Below, piece by piece: positions 39,308-46,596 of a DNA stretch of 64,000 nucleotides. Position numbers and translations under genes: made by a program. The DNA is taken from NCBI GenBank assembly GCA_965279115.1, contig OZ257137.1:4960001-5024000 (forward strand), given 5' to 3'. Below the pieces are notes generated by a model. That model had not been told where the DNA came from, ran no database searches, and worked only from the letters and a program-made list of their open reading frames with translations. Position 1 is the stretch's first letter. Every line of letters starts with the position of its first letter. The DNA is from JAEUOS01 sp965279115 (GTDB taxonomy: Bacteria > Pseudomonadota > Gammaproteobacteria > Burkholderiales > JAEUOS01).

Positions 39308-39805
39308 ATGAATGACTCGTCCGAACGTTCGGCTGCATCGATCCGTACTCTCGAAATGGTTGTGGCCGTCCTGCTCTGCATGGGCGGCGCGCTGGTGATC
39401 TATGACAGCTTCCGCTTGGGCATCAAGTGGGCCGATGACGGGCCGCAGGCCGGCTATTTCCCGTTTTATATCGGCCTGATGCTGTGCCTGTCTTGCGTGG
39501 TGATATTCGTCAAGGCGTGGCGCAACGGGTCGCGCGCGAGCTTCGTGACCGTGCCGCAGATCAAGCTGGTGCTGTCGGTGCTCATTCCCACCGCCATATA
39601 CACGGTGGTTATCGCCTGGCTCGGCATTTACGTGGCTTCGTTCCTGTTCATTGCGCTCTTCATGTGGCTGCTTGGCCACTACACGGCCTCGCGGGTCCTG
39701 CCCGTTTCGATCGGCGTGACGGTATTCTTTTTCCTGCTGTTTGAAGTCTGGTTCAAGGTGCCGCTTCCCAAGGGGCCGCTGGAAGCCGCACTGGGTTTGA
39801 ACTAG
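39308..39805 (+). CDS. TTT transporter small membrane subunit (TctB-like)
   Basis: 165-residue membrane protein with about four predicted helices, fitting the TctB family. The GALVIYDSFRLGIKWADDGPQAGYFPFYIGLMLCLSCVVI stretch, with the GPxAGYFPF element, is characteristic. It lies between the binding protein and TctA genes, 10 bases before the latter, and is needed with them for uptake driven by a cation gradient. The start is the ATG at 39308. Confidence 0.87.
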   Translation: MNDSSERSAASIRTLEMVVAVLLCMGGALVIYDSFRLGIKWADDGPQAGYFPFYIGLMLCLSCVVIFVKAWRNGSRASFVTVPQIKLVLSVLIPTAIYTVVIAWLGIYVASFLFIALFMWLLGHYTASRVLPVSIGVTVFFFLLFEVWFKVPLPKGPLEAALGLN

Positions 39806-39815
39806 GAGCGCCGCC

Positions 39816-41333
39816 ATGGATGAAATATCGTCGCTGATGCATGGTTTCTCGGTGGCTTTGTCGCCGATGAACCTGGTCTACATGTTTGTCGGTGTGGTGC
39901 TCGGGGTGCTCATCGGCGTCCTGCCGGGCCTTGGGGGCGCCAACGGCGTCGCGATCCTGCTGCCGCTGACATTCACGATGGCCCAGACGCCGGGCGGTAC
40001 GACCTCGGCGATCATCCTCCTGTCGTGCATTTACTGGGGGGCTTTGTTCGGCGGCGCCATTACTTCCATCCTGTTCAACATCCCGGGCGAACCGTGGTCG
40101 GTCGCGACCACCTTCGATGGCTACCCGCTGGCGCAAAAAGGCCGGGCAGGCGCCGCGCTTACCGCCGCGTTCACCTCTTCGTTCATCGGCGCGCTGGTCG
40201 CCGTCATTCTCATCACTTTCCTGTCGCCTTTTGTGGCCCGGTTTGCGCTCAAGTTCGGGCCTCCGGAGTATTTTTCGGTCTACCTGCTCACTTTTTGCGC
40301 CTTCATCGGCATGAGCAAGGGCAGTCCGTTCAAGACGATCGCCGCGATGATGCTGGGTTTCGGGCTTGCTGCGGTGGGCCTGGACAAGGTGACCGGGCAG
40401 CTGCGCCTGACCTTCGGCCATACCGAACTCCTCAAAGGTTTCGACTTTCTCATCGCCGTGATCGGCCTGTTCGGCATCGGCGAAATCCTCAAGACACTGG
40501 AAGAAGGGCTTGAATTCAAAGGCACCCAGGCGAAAATCAACGCGCGCGTGGTGCTTGAAACCTGGCGCGAGTTGCCGAAATACTGGCTGACGTCGATCCG
40601 CTCCTCGGCCATCGGATGCTTCATGGGGATCGTACCGGGCGGCGCGACGCCGGCTTCATTCATGGCCTATGGCGTGGCACAACGCATGAGCAGGAATGGC
40701 GCGGATTTCGGCAGCGCCGACAAACCGCAGGTGGAGGGCGTAGTCGCTCCGGAGACCGCGGCGCATGCCGCCGGCACCAGCGCGCTGCTGCCGATGCTGA
40801 CCCTCGGCGTGCCCGGGTCGCCCACCGCCGCAGTGCTGCTTGGCGGTCTGCTCATCTGGGGGTTGCAGCCCGGTCCGCTGCTTTTCACGGAGCAGAAGGA
40901 CTTTGTCTGGGGCCTGATCGCTTCGATGTACCTTGGCAACATTGCAGGGTTGATCGTCGTCCTTACCTGCGTGCCTTTTTTCGCGGCCATCCTGCGCATT
41001 CCCTTCGCCATCATCGCGCCTGTCATTCTCGTCATCTGCGCGATTGGCGCCTATACCGTCGCCGGCTCGATGTTCGACGTCTACATGATGGTCATTTTCG
41101 GTATCGCGGGCTACGTGTTCTCCAAGCTCAACTACCCGCTCGCGCCGCTGGTACTGGCGATCGTCCTTGGCGACCGTGCCGAAGAGTCGTTCCGCCAGTC
41201 GATGCTGGTGTCGCAGGGCGACATTTCGATCTTCTTCAGCAATGGCTTGGTGGGCGGCATGACCGTCCTGGCGCTGGGTTTGCTCGCGTGGCCGTTCCTT
41301 TCCGCGGTCCTGGCGAGAATCAAGGCGCGCTAG
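39816..41333 (+). CDS. TTT transporter large membrane subunit (TctA-like)
   Basis: 505-residue polytopic permease with about 11-12 helices. The family motif VLGVLIGVLPGLGGANGVAILLPLTF near the N-terminus and its counterpart GCFMGIVPGGATPASFMAYGVAQRMS in the middle are clear, followed by GVVAPETAAHAAGTSALLPMLTLGVPGSPTAAVLLGGL. It forms the translocation path of the TTT system. An AGGAG precedes the ATG. The gene converges on the Crp/Fnr-type regulator. No other oxalate carrier (OxlT-like) gene is present in the island. Confidence 0.93.
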   Translation: MDEISSLMHGFSVALSPMNLVYMFVGVVLGVLIGVLPGLGGANGVAILLPLTFTMAQTPGGTTSAIILLSCIYWGALFGGAITSILFNIPGEPWSVATTFDGYPLAQKGRAGAALTAAFTSSFIGALVAVILITFLSPFVARFALKFGPPEYFSVYLLTFCAFIGMSKGSPFKTIAAMMLGFGLAAVGLDKVTGQLRLTFGHTELLKGFDFLIAVIGLFGIGEILKTLEEGLEFKGTQAKINARVVLETWRELPKYWLTSIRSSAIGCFMGIVPGGATPASFMAYGVAQRMSRNGADFGSADKPQVEGVVAPETAAHAAGTSALLPMLTLGVPGSPTAAVLLGGLLIWGLQPGPLLFTEQKDFVWGLIASMYLGNIAGLIVVLTCVPFFAAILRIPFAIIAPVILVICAIGAYTVAGSMFDVYMMVIFGIAGYVFSKLNYPLAPLVLAIVLGDRAEESFRQSMLVSQGDISIFFSNGLVGGMTVLALGLLAWPFLSAVLARIKAR

Positions 41334-41370
41334 GCTCGCACGCGGCCCGCCGCCATACGGGGTGGCCGGC

Positions 41371-41973
41371 CTACTTGCGGGTCTTGACGCGGCTGAGCGT
41401 TTCCGGCGTGATGTTGAGGTAGGCCGCAAGTTCCTTTTTGGGAATGCGGTCTATCAGTTCCGGGTGCTTGCGCTCGAAGCGGGCCAGCCGTCCGGGCGCG
41501 TCGAGCAGATGCAGGGTGATGGTGTGTGCCATCACCTCGGACATCAAGCGCATGACTTCGTATTCGAAGACTTCCTTGACCTCGCTGTGGTGCGCGAGAA
41601 ATTCAACCCATGCTTCCATGGGCAGGCGTGCCACGCGGCAATTGGTGAGCGCGACGATGCTGTAGGGCGTCGGGGTATCCAGGCGCCAGGCCGCGTAGCT
41701 GGTGTCCATGTCGGTCTCGGCGGCCAGGCGCAGGATCATCTCCTTGCCGTCGGAATTGCCGACCACACGCTTGAGAATGCCCTCGAGGATGAAGAACTGC
41801 TCCATGTCCTCGGAGCCCTGGGTCATAAGCAAGGCGCCTTTCGCATACTCCGCGATCTCGAGCTTCGGCTCGAGTTCATCCCAGTAGGGCGCGCCTAGCT
41901 TGCGCAGGGTGAGGTTCTGCCGAAGCTGTACGCGAATGCTGTTGCGCTGGGGGTGGGACGCGATGCTTGTCAT
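41371..41973 (-). CDS. Crp/Fnr-family transcriptional regulator of the oxalate island
   Basis: 200-residue regulator with an N-terminal cyclic-nucleotide-binding-like beta-barrel (about 20-125), a dimer helix, and a C-terminal winged helix. The recognition helix ITPETLSRVKTRK has Glu191, Ser194 and Arg195, the E-x2-S-R pattern that lets Fnr read TTGAT/ATCAA half-sites. The protein has one cysteine (Cys112), so it cannot hold an Fnr-type [4Fe-4S] cluster, and the barrel lacks the CRP cAMP-binding signature RxAT. It ends just after the recognition helix, a little shorter than usual. It is divergent from frc across a 233-base gap with a matching operator. It probably responds to an oxalate- or C1-derived ligand and activates the island (inference). 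Start ATG at 41973; the frame is open 47 codons further. Confidence 0.85.
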   Translation of the reverse strand: MTSIASHPQRNSIRVQLRQNLTLRKLGAPYWDELEPKLEIAEYAKGALLMTQGSEDMEQFFILEGILKRVVGNSDGKEMILRLAAETDMDTSYAAWRLDTPTPYSIVALTNCRVARLPMEAWVEFLAHHSEVKEVFEYEVMRLMSEVMAHTITLHLLDAPGRLARFERKHPELIDRIPKKELAAYLNITPETLSRVKTRK

Positions 41974-42100
41974 GGCGACATTACTCGAATCAGGCCGGAG
42001 TGACCGATTCCCCGACTGAAGACGTGGAATTATATGCGACTCGTGCGGCTGCCAGCCGGGCGCCGCCTGGTGATGCGCAAAGCACGCCAGGGTGGCGATT

Positions 42101-42114
42101 TTGATATCCGTCAA
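42101..42114. promoter_or_regulatory. Fnr-like operator in the regulator/frc divergent region
   Basis: TTGATATCCGTCAA matches TTGAY-N4-RTCAA. The centre (42107.5) is 29.5 bases before TATATT (42137-42142), so a start near 42149 would put the site at -41.5. It could also act on the divergent regulator gene. Confidence 0.68.
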
Positions 42115-42206
42115 TGCTTCCGGCGTGGTGGAAAACTATATTGCGTGCCGGGACTGGATGGCCCGTTCTAGAATCACGCATCGCAACACAACCACTGGAT
42201 CGAATC

Positions 42207-43478
42207 ATGGAAGCACTCAAAGGCGTACGCATTCTCGACATGACCCACGTGCAGGCGGGCCCGACCTGTTCGCAACTGCTGGCCTGGATGGGGGCGGACG
42301 TGATCAAGTTCGAGCCTCCCCAGGGTGACGCCACGCGCGGACAGCTGCGCGATGTTCCCGGGGCTGACAGCCTGTACTTCACCATGCTCAATTGCAACAA
42401 GCGTTCGATCACGGTGAACATGAAGTCGGCGCAGGGCAAGGAAGTGTTTGTAGACCTGCTCAAGAAGTGCGACATCATGATGGAGAACTTCGGTCCCGGG
42501 GTGCTTGATCGCCTGGGCTTCACCTGGGAGAAGATCCACGAGATCAATCCCAAGCTGGTGATGGGGTCGATCAAGGGCTTCGGTTCCTCGGGGCCTTATG
42601 CCGAATTCAAGGCCTACGAAAACGTCGCGCAAGCCATGGGCGGCGCGATGAGCACGACCGGCGTGCCGGACGGTCCGCCCTTCGTGACCGGTGCGCAGAT
42701 CGGCGATTCCGGCACCGGCCTGCACCTGGCCATCGGCCTGCTCGGGGCTTTGCACCAGGCCAACCGCACCGGACAGGGGCAGTACGTCGAGGTGGCGATG
42801 ATGGACGGTGTGATGAACCTGTGCCGGGTGAAATTCCGCGACCATCAACGGCTCACGCACGGCCCGTTGCCCGAATACTCGGTGCCCACCTACACCGGCA
42901 TGCACGACGTGCCGCGCGCCGGCAACGATTCCGGCGGCGGCCAGCTCGGCAACGCCATCCATTGCAAGCCGCATGGTGCGAACGACTGGATCTACGTCGT
43001 GGTGCAGGAGGCCGTCTGGGGCGCACTGGCCAAGCGCATCGGCCCCGATGTCGAGTTTCCGAACCTCGACACCGACCCGCAGTTCGCCACCATCGGCGAG
43101 CGGCGCAAGAACCAGCAGTTGATGTGGACGCTGATCAACCGGTTTGCCGAGAATTTCACCAAGCGCGAATTCATGGCGATCCTGAACGAACTCGACGTTC
43201 CATGCGGGCCGATCATGTCGACTCAGGATCTGGCCACCGACGAGCATGTGCGCGGTCGCGACATGTACGTCGAGCTCGATCATCCGCAGCGCGGCAAGTG
43301 GTGGAACGTCGGCATGCCGATCAAGCTTTCGGCATCGCCGGCGAAGATCGAGCGTTCGCCGCTTCTGGGTGAACATACCGACGAAGTCCTGACGCAGGTG
43401 CTGGGCTACGACGCCGCCCGGGTCGAGTCGCTCAAGACCGCCGGCGCCTTCAGCGCCCCGCCCAAGAAGGCCGGCTGA
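42207..43478 (+). CDS. frc: Formyl-CoA:oxalate CoA-transferase
   Basis: 423-residue family III CoA-transferase that makes oxalyl-CoA and formate from formyl-CoA and oxalate. It begins MEALKGVRILDMTHVQAGPTCSQ and has the putative catalytic Asp167 in TGAQIGDSGTGLHLA, equivalent to Asp169 of the Oxalobacter enzyme. The glycine loop that gates the active site is present as NDSGGGQLGNA. Length matches Frc (about 428), and similarity over the whole chain sets it apart from the other CaiB proteins in the window. ATG at 42207. With oxc it forms the cyclic oxalate decarboxylation route. A terminator-like hairpin follows. Confidence 0.96.
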   Translation: MEALKGVRILDMTHVQAGPTCSQLLAWMGADVIKFEPPQGDATRGQLRDVPGADSLYFTMLNCNKRSITVNMKSAQGKEVFVDLLKKCDIMMENFGPGVLDRLGFTWEKIHEINPKLVMGSIKGFGSSGPYAEFKAYENVAQAMGGAMSTTGVPDGPPFVTGAQIGDSGTGLHLAIGLLGALHQANRTGQGQYVEVAMMDGVMNLCRVKFRDHQRLTHGPLPEYSVPTYTGMHDVPRAGNDSGGGQLGNAIHCKPHGANDWIYVVVQEAVWGALAKRIGPDVEFPNLDTDPQFATIGERRKNQQLMWTLINRFAENFTKREFMAILNELDVPCGPIMSTQDLATDEHVRGRDMYVELDHPQRGKWWNVGMPIKLSASPAKIERSPLLGEHTDEVLTQVLGYDAARVESLKTAGAFSAPPKKAG

Positions 43479-43505
43479 TCCGCGCCAGGTAGGCACAAGC
43501 AATCG

Positions 43506-43533
43506 ATGGGCACCGCTGCGTGCCCATTTTTTT
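43506..43533 (+). terminator. Terminator-like hairpin between frc and the formyltransferase gene
   Basis: ATGGGCA (43506-43512) pairs with TGCCCAT (43521-43527) around an eight-base loop, then runs into seven T. It lies only 20 bases before the next start, so it may lower expression of that gene relative to frc. Confidence 0.7.
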
Positions 43534-43552
43534 GAATCGAGGAGACACGAAA

Positions 43553-44473
43553 ATGAAAGTGGCAATCATCGGCCAGCAGGATTTCGGCAAGGCGGTTCTA
43601 GAGGCGCTGCTGGCGCGGGGCGACGAGGTCGCGGCGGTGTTCTGCGCACCTGAAAAGGAGGGCGCCCGCCCGGATGCGTTGCGGGTCGCCGCGCAGGAAA
43701 AGGGCCTGACCGTGCACCAGTTCAAGTCCCTCAAGGCGCCCGAGGCGGTCGAGGCGATGAAAGCCGCCAACGCAGATATCGGCATCATGGCCTACGTGCT
43801 GCAGTTCGCGCCGCAGGACTTCGTCAACATCCCGAAGCACGGCACCATCCAGTACCACCCGTCGCTGTTGCCGAAATACCGCGGTCCGTCCTCGATCTCG
43901 TGGCCGATCATCTGCGGCGAACGGGAAACCGGTCTCACCATCTTCCGCCCGACCGACGGGCTCGACGAAGGCGCGATCATCCTGCAGAAAACCACCCCGA
44001 TCGGCCCCGACGACACGCTCGGTTCGGTGTACTTCGACCGCCTGTTCCCGATGGGGGTGGCGGCGATGATCGAGGCGGCCGACCTGGTGGTGGCCGGCAA
44101 GCACACCGAAACGATCCAGGACGAATCGCAGGCCACCTATGAAGGCTGGTGCCGGGACGCCGAATCGAAGATCAACTGGGCCAATCACTCGACCATCGTC
44201 TACAACCTGATCCGTGGTTGCAGCCCGGCGCCGGGCGCCTGGACCACCTTCAACGGCAGCAAACTGTGGGTCTATGAAGCGCGTCTGGAAAAGGTGGTGA
44301 CCTTTGGCGCGGTCAAGGGCAAGATCGGCGAAGTGGTCGCCTGTGGTGACGGCAAGCTGGTGGTGACCTCGCAGAGCGGGCGCATTCACATACTCAAGGC
44401 CAAGCTGGGCGAGGGCAAGAAGGTGTCCGGCGACGCGCTCGGCATCGAGGCAGGCTCGTTCCTCGGGACCTGA
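43553..44473 (+). CDS. 10-formyltetrahydrofolate hydrolase-like formyltransferase
   Basis: 306-residue protein of the formyl_trans family. It resembles the N-terminal hydrolase domain of 10-formyltetrahydrofolate dehydrogenase (ALDH1L1) more than methionyl-tRNA formyltransferase: IQYHPSLLPKYRG lacks the Fmt Asn at that place, and ATYEGWCRDAESKINW followed by YNLIRGCSPAPGAWTTF matches the C-terminal subdomain. His102 and Asp138 (GLDEGAI) have the same 36-residue spacing as the catalytic His and Asp of ALDH1L1. There is no aldehyde dehydrogenase domain. GAGGAGA precedes the ATG at 43553. It may release formate from 10-formyl-THF, or pass formyl between formyl-CoA and folate; both are inference. 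It follows frc across a terminator-like hairpin. Confidence 0.82.
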   Translation: MKVAIIGQQDFGKAVLEALLARGDEVAAVFCAPEKEGARPDALRVAAQEKGLTVHQFKSLKAPEAVEAMKAANADIGIMAYVLQFAPQDFVNIPKHGTIQYHPSLLPKYRGPSSISWPIICGERETGLTIFRPTDGLDEGAIILQKTTPIGPDDTLGSVYFDRLFPMGVAAMIEAADLVVAGKHTETIQDESQATYEGWCRDAESKINWANHSTIVYNLIRGCSPAPGAWTTFNGSKLWVYEARLEKVVTFGAVKGKIGEVVACGDGKLVVTSQSGRIHILKAKLGEGKKVSGDALGIEAGSFLGT

Positions 44474-44537
44474 GGAAGGTTGCGGGGGCGCTGCGACGCC
44501 GGCAGGCCGCCGTCGCCCCCGGGTGGTCAGGGGTGGG

Positions 44538-45251
44538 TCAACCCTGCTGAACCTGGCGCTTCCACAGCTCCCACGGCCGGCCGACGACGCCGCGATTGGT
44601 GGCCTCGGCGAGCTTTGCCTCCTCATCGTCGAGGTAGATGACTTCACCGCCCAGCGTGATGGCCCGTTGCTGCAGGTCGGCGTTCTTCTCCGTGTACACG
44701 GCGCGGTAGACCGCGACCGGGATCGACGGCCCGCAAGCCACGAAACCGTGGCCACGCATCAGGACCACGCCCTTCTCGCCCAGCTCGGCCGCCAGCGCGG
44801 CGCCATGGTCGCGATTGCGCACCAGCATATCGGTGCAGCCGAACTTGTGGCGGATGTCGAAAACGCGCGTTTCGCCGCTGAGAAAGCCGCTCATGTGATA
44901 GATCGGGCGCAGTCGCGCCGTCGAGGCCGCGAACGGGATCACTGACGGCGAATGGCTGTGGACGATCGCCTGCACGTCCGGCCGGGTGCGGTAGATTTCA
45001 CCATGGATGAAGCGCTCCAGGTAGGGAGTGCGCGTGTCGTCCCCCACCGGATTGGAGTCGAGGTCGAACACCATGATGTCGTCGGCGCTTACCAGTTCCG
45101 GCGCTCGCGAGCACGACAACAGGTACCGGCCGGGGTCTTCCGGATGGCGGCTGCTGATGTGGCCGAATCCGTCCACCACGCCCTGCCGGGCCAGGATATG
45201 GTTGCCGACAACGACGTCGGCGATGGTCTGTGCGAGTGTGGCTGAGGTCAT
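44538..45251 (-). CDS. Class II aldolase/adducin family protein
   Basis: 237-residue zinc aldolase-fold protein related to fuculose-phosphate aldolase. Zinc ligands are likely in AIVHSHSPSVIPFA (HxH) and LMRGHGFVACG. The GFGHISSRHPEDPGRYLLS N-terminal block is typical. Members can act as aldolases, decarboxylases or epimerases, so the reaction is open. It lies 21 bases after the kinase gene on the same strand and is the last gene of an argH / kinase / aldolase run. No sugar genes are near. Confidence 0.85.
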   Translation of the reverse strand: MTSATLAQTIADVVVGNHILARQGVVDGFGHISSRHPEDPGRYLLSCSRAPELVSADDIMVFDLDSNPVGDDTRTPYLERFIHGEIYRTRPDVQAIVHSHSPSVIPFAASTARLRPIYHMSGFLSGETRVFDIRHKFGCTDMLVRNRDHGAALAAELGEKGVVLMRGHGFVACGPSIPVAVYRAVYTEKNADLQQRAITLGGEVIYLDDEEAKLAEATNRGVVGRPWELWKRQVQQG

Positions 45252-45272
45252 GGGGGATACTCTGAAACGGGG

Positions 45273-46547
45273 CTAGACGGAACTGAGCCGGACATTGGCC
45301 ATGGTCAGGCGCTCGACCAGGATGGAAAGGAACGCGCGGTCGAAATGATGGCGGGTGGCATCCGACGCCGAAGACAGGGCCGCAGTGGGAATCTTGATGA
45401 TCTTGGCGTCGGACATGGTGCTGACATCGGCGCCACGGCGCTTTTCCTCTGAAAGATAGGCCATCTCGCCAAAGCATTCGCCGACGTCGAGGATGTTGAG
45501 CAGCTTGTTTCGGCGGGTGACCTTGACCTGGCCCGCGGCCAGGATGCAGAAGGAGTCGCCTTCCTCGCCCTCTCGAAGGATGATCTGGCCGGGCGGCAGG
45601 GCTTCCCATTTGGAAAAACGCGCGACTTCCCAGATCTCCACATCGGTGAAGCCCTTGAAAAAGGGCAGGCCGCGCAGGGTATTGAACTTCTCGCTGTCTG
45701 CGAACTGCGTGTCCTCTTCCATGCTTTCGTTGCGGAATGCCTCCGCCAGGTCGAGCGAGAACTCGTCCCATTCCTTGTAGCGGTCGTCCAGGTCCTTGGC
45801 CATCGCCTTGCGGACAATCGCGTCGATGCTGCGCGGAATGCCTTCGCGCAGCGCGGAGGCCGGCGAAGGCTCGGTATTGACGATCTGGTAGATCATGGAG
45901 AAATTGTTGCTCGCCTGATACGGCAATTGCCCGGTGAGCATCTGGTACATCACCACGCCAAGCGAATAGATGTCGGTCTGGTGCGTCAGCGGATGTTCCT
46001 TGACCTGCTGCGGCGACATGTACGCCGGCGACCCTATGCCGGCCACCTGGGTTTCGTCCGCGCTGCCGGTGATGGCCGCGCCGAAGTCGGTGATCTTGAC
46101 GTCGAAATCGCTGCCTTCGACCACCATGATGTTGGCGGGCTTGATGTCGCGGTGCGTCACGCCCACCTTGTGGGCGAAGTCGAGTGCCCGGGTGCACTTG
46201 AAGATGATTTCCACCACGGTCTGGACCGGCAGCAGGGCGGCCGGGTCGCAGTACTTCTCGAGCGTCGTGCCGTTGACGAACTCGACGACGATGTACTTCT
46301 CCTCTTCGTCGGTCACCGCATCGAAGATGGTGGCGATGTGCGGATGGGTCAGCTTGCCCGCCAGGGACGCCTCGGCGATGAAGAGTTTCTTGAAAAGGTG
46401 TCCGCGCTCCGCATCCTTGAGCGCTTCGGCATGGACCCGCTTGACCGCGACCTGGCGCTTGTTGAACGGGTCCTCGCACAGGTAGACGGCAGATGTCGCT
46501 CCCTCACCGAGCTTGCGGATGACCTGGTACTTGCCGATTTTTTCCAT
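45273..46547 (-). CDS. Serine/threonine protein kinase with cyclic-nucleotide-binding domain
   Basis: 424-residue soluble Hanks-type kinase. Kinase domain at about 7-270: glycine loop KLGEGATSAVYL, Lys36 in VAVK, Asp134 in HRDIKPANI, DFG at 154-156, GSPAYMSPQQ. A Crp-type domain follows at about 295-415, with GECFGEMAYLSEEKRRGADVS as phosphate-binding cassette (Glu361, Arg370/371). It is a paralogue of the 885-residue kinase at 26762-29419, sharing order and many blocks (HQTDIYSLGV, LRGLPFFKGFTDVEIWEV) but lacking the long repeat tail. Only EEDTQFADSEKF (277-288) between the domains recalls the TQ motifs of that tail. It sits between argH and the aldolase. A cyclic nucleotide could tune both kinases. 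Confidence 0.92.
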   Translation of the reverse strand: MEKIGKYQVIRKLGEGATSAVYLCEDPFNKRQVAVKRVHAEALKDAERGHLFKKLFIAEASLAGKLTHPHIATIFDAVTDEEEKYIVVEFVNGTTLEKYCDPAALLPVQTVVEIIFKCTRALDFAHKVGVTHRDIKPANIMVVEGSDFDVKITDFGAAITGSADETQVAGIGSPAYMSPQQVKEHPLTHQTDIYSLGVVMYQMLTGQLPYQASNNFSMIYQIVNTEPSPASALREGIPRSIDAIVRKAMAKDLDDRYKEWDEFSLDLAEAFRNESMEEDTQFADSEKFNTLRGLPFFKGFTDVEIWEVARFSKWEALPPGQIILREGEEGDSFCILAAGQVKVTRRNKLLNILDVGECFGEMAYLSEEKRRGADVSTMSDAKIIKIPTAALSSASDATRHHFDRAFLSILVERLTMANVRLSSV

Positions 46548-46596
46548 CTCGATGTCCGTCTGGCCTGTGATTGGTTTCGGGGTATCCCTCTACAGT

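Noticed and set aside
44484..44520. Hairpin after the hydrolase-like gene as a terminator
   Set aside because: GGGGGCG and CGCCCCC can pair, but the loop is long and imperfect and no T-run follows.
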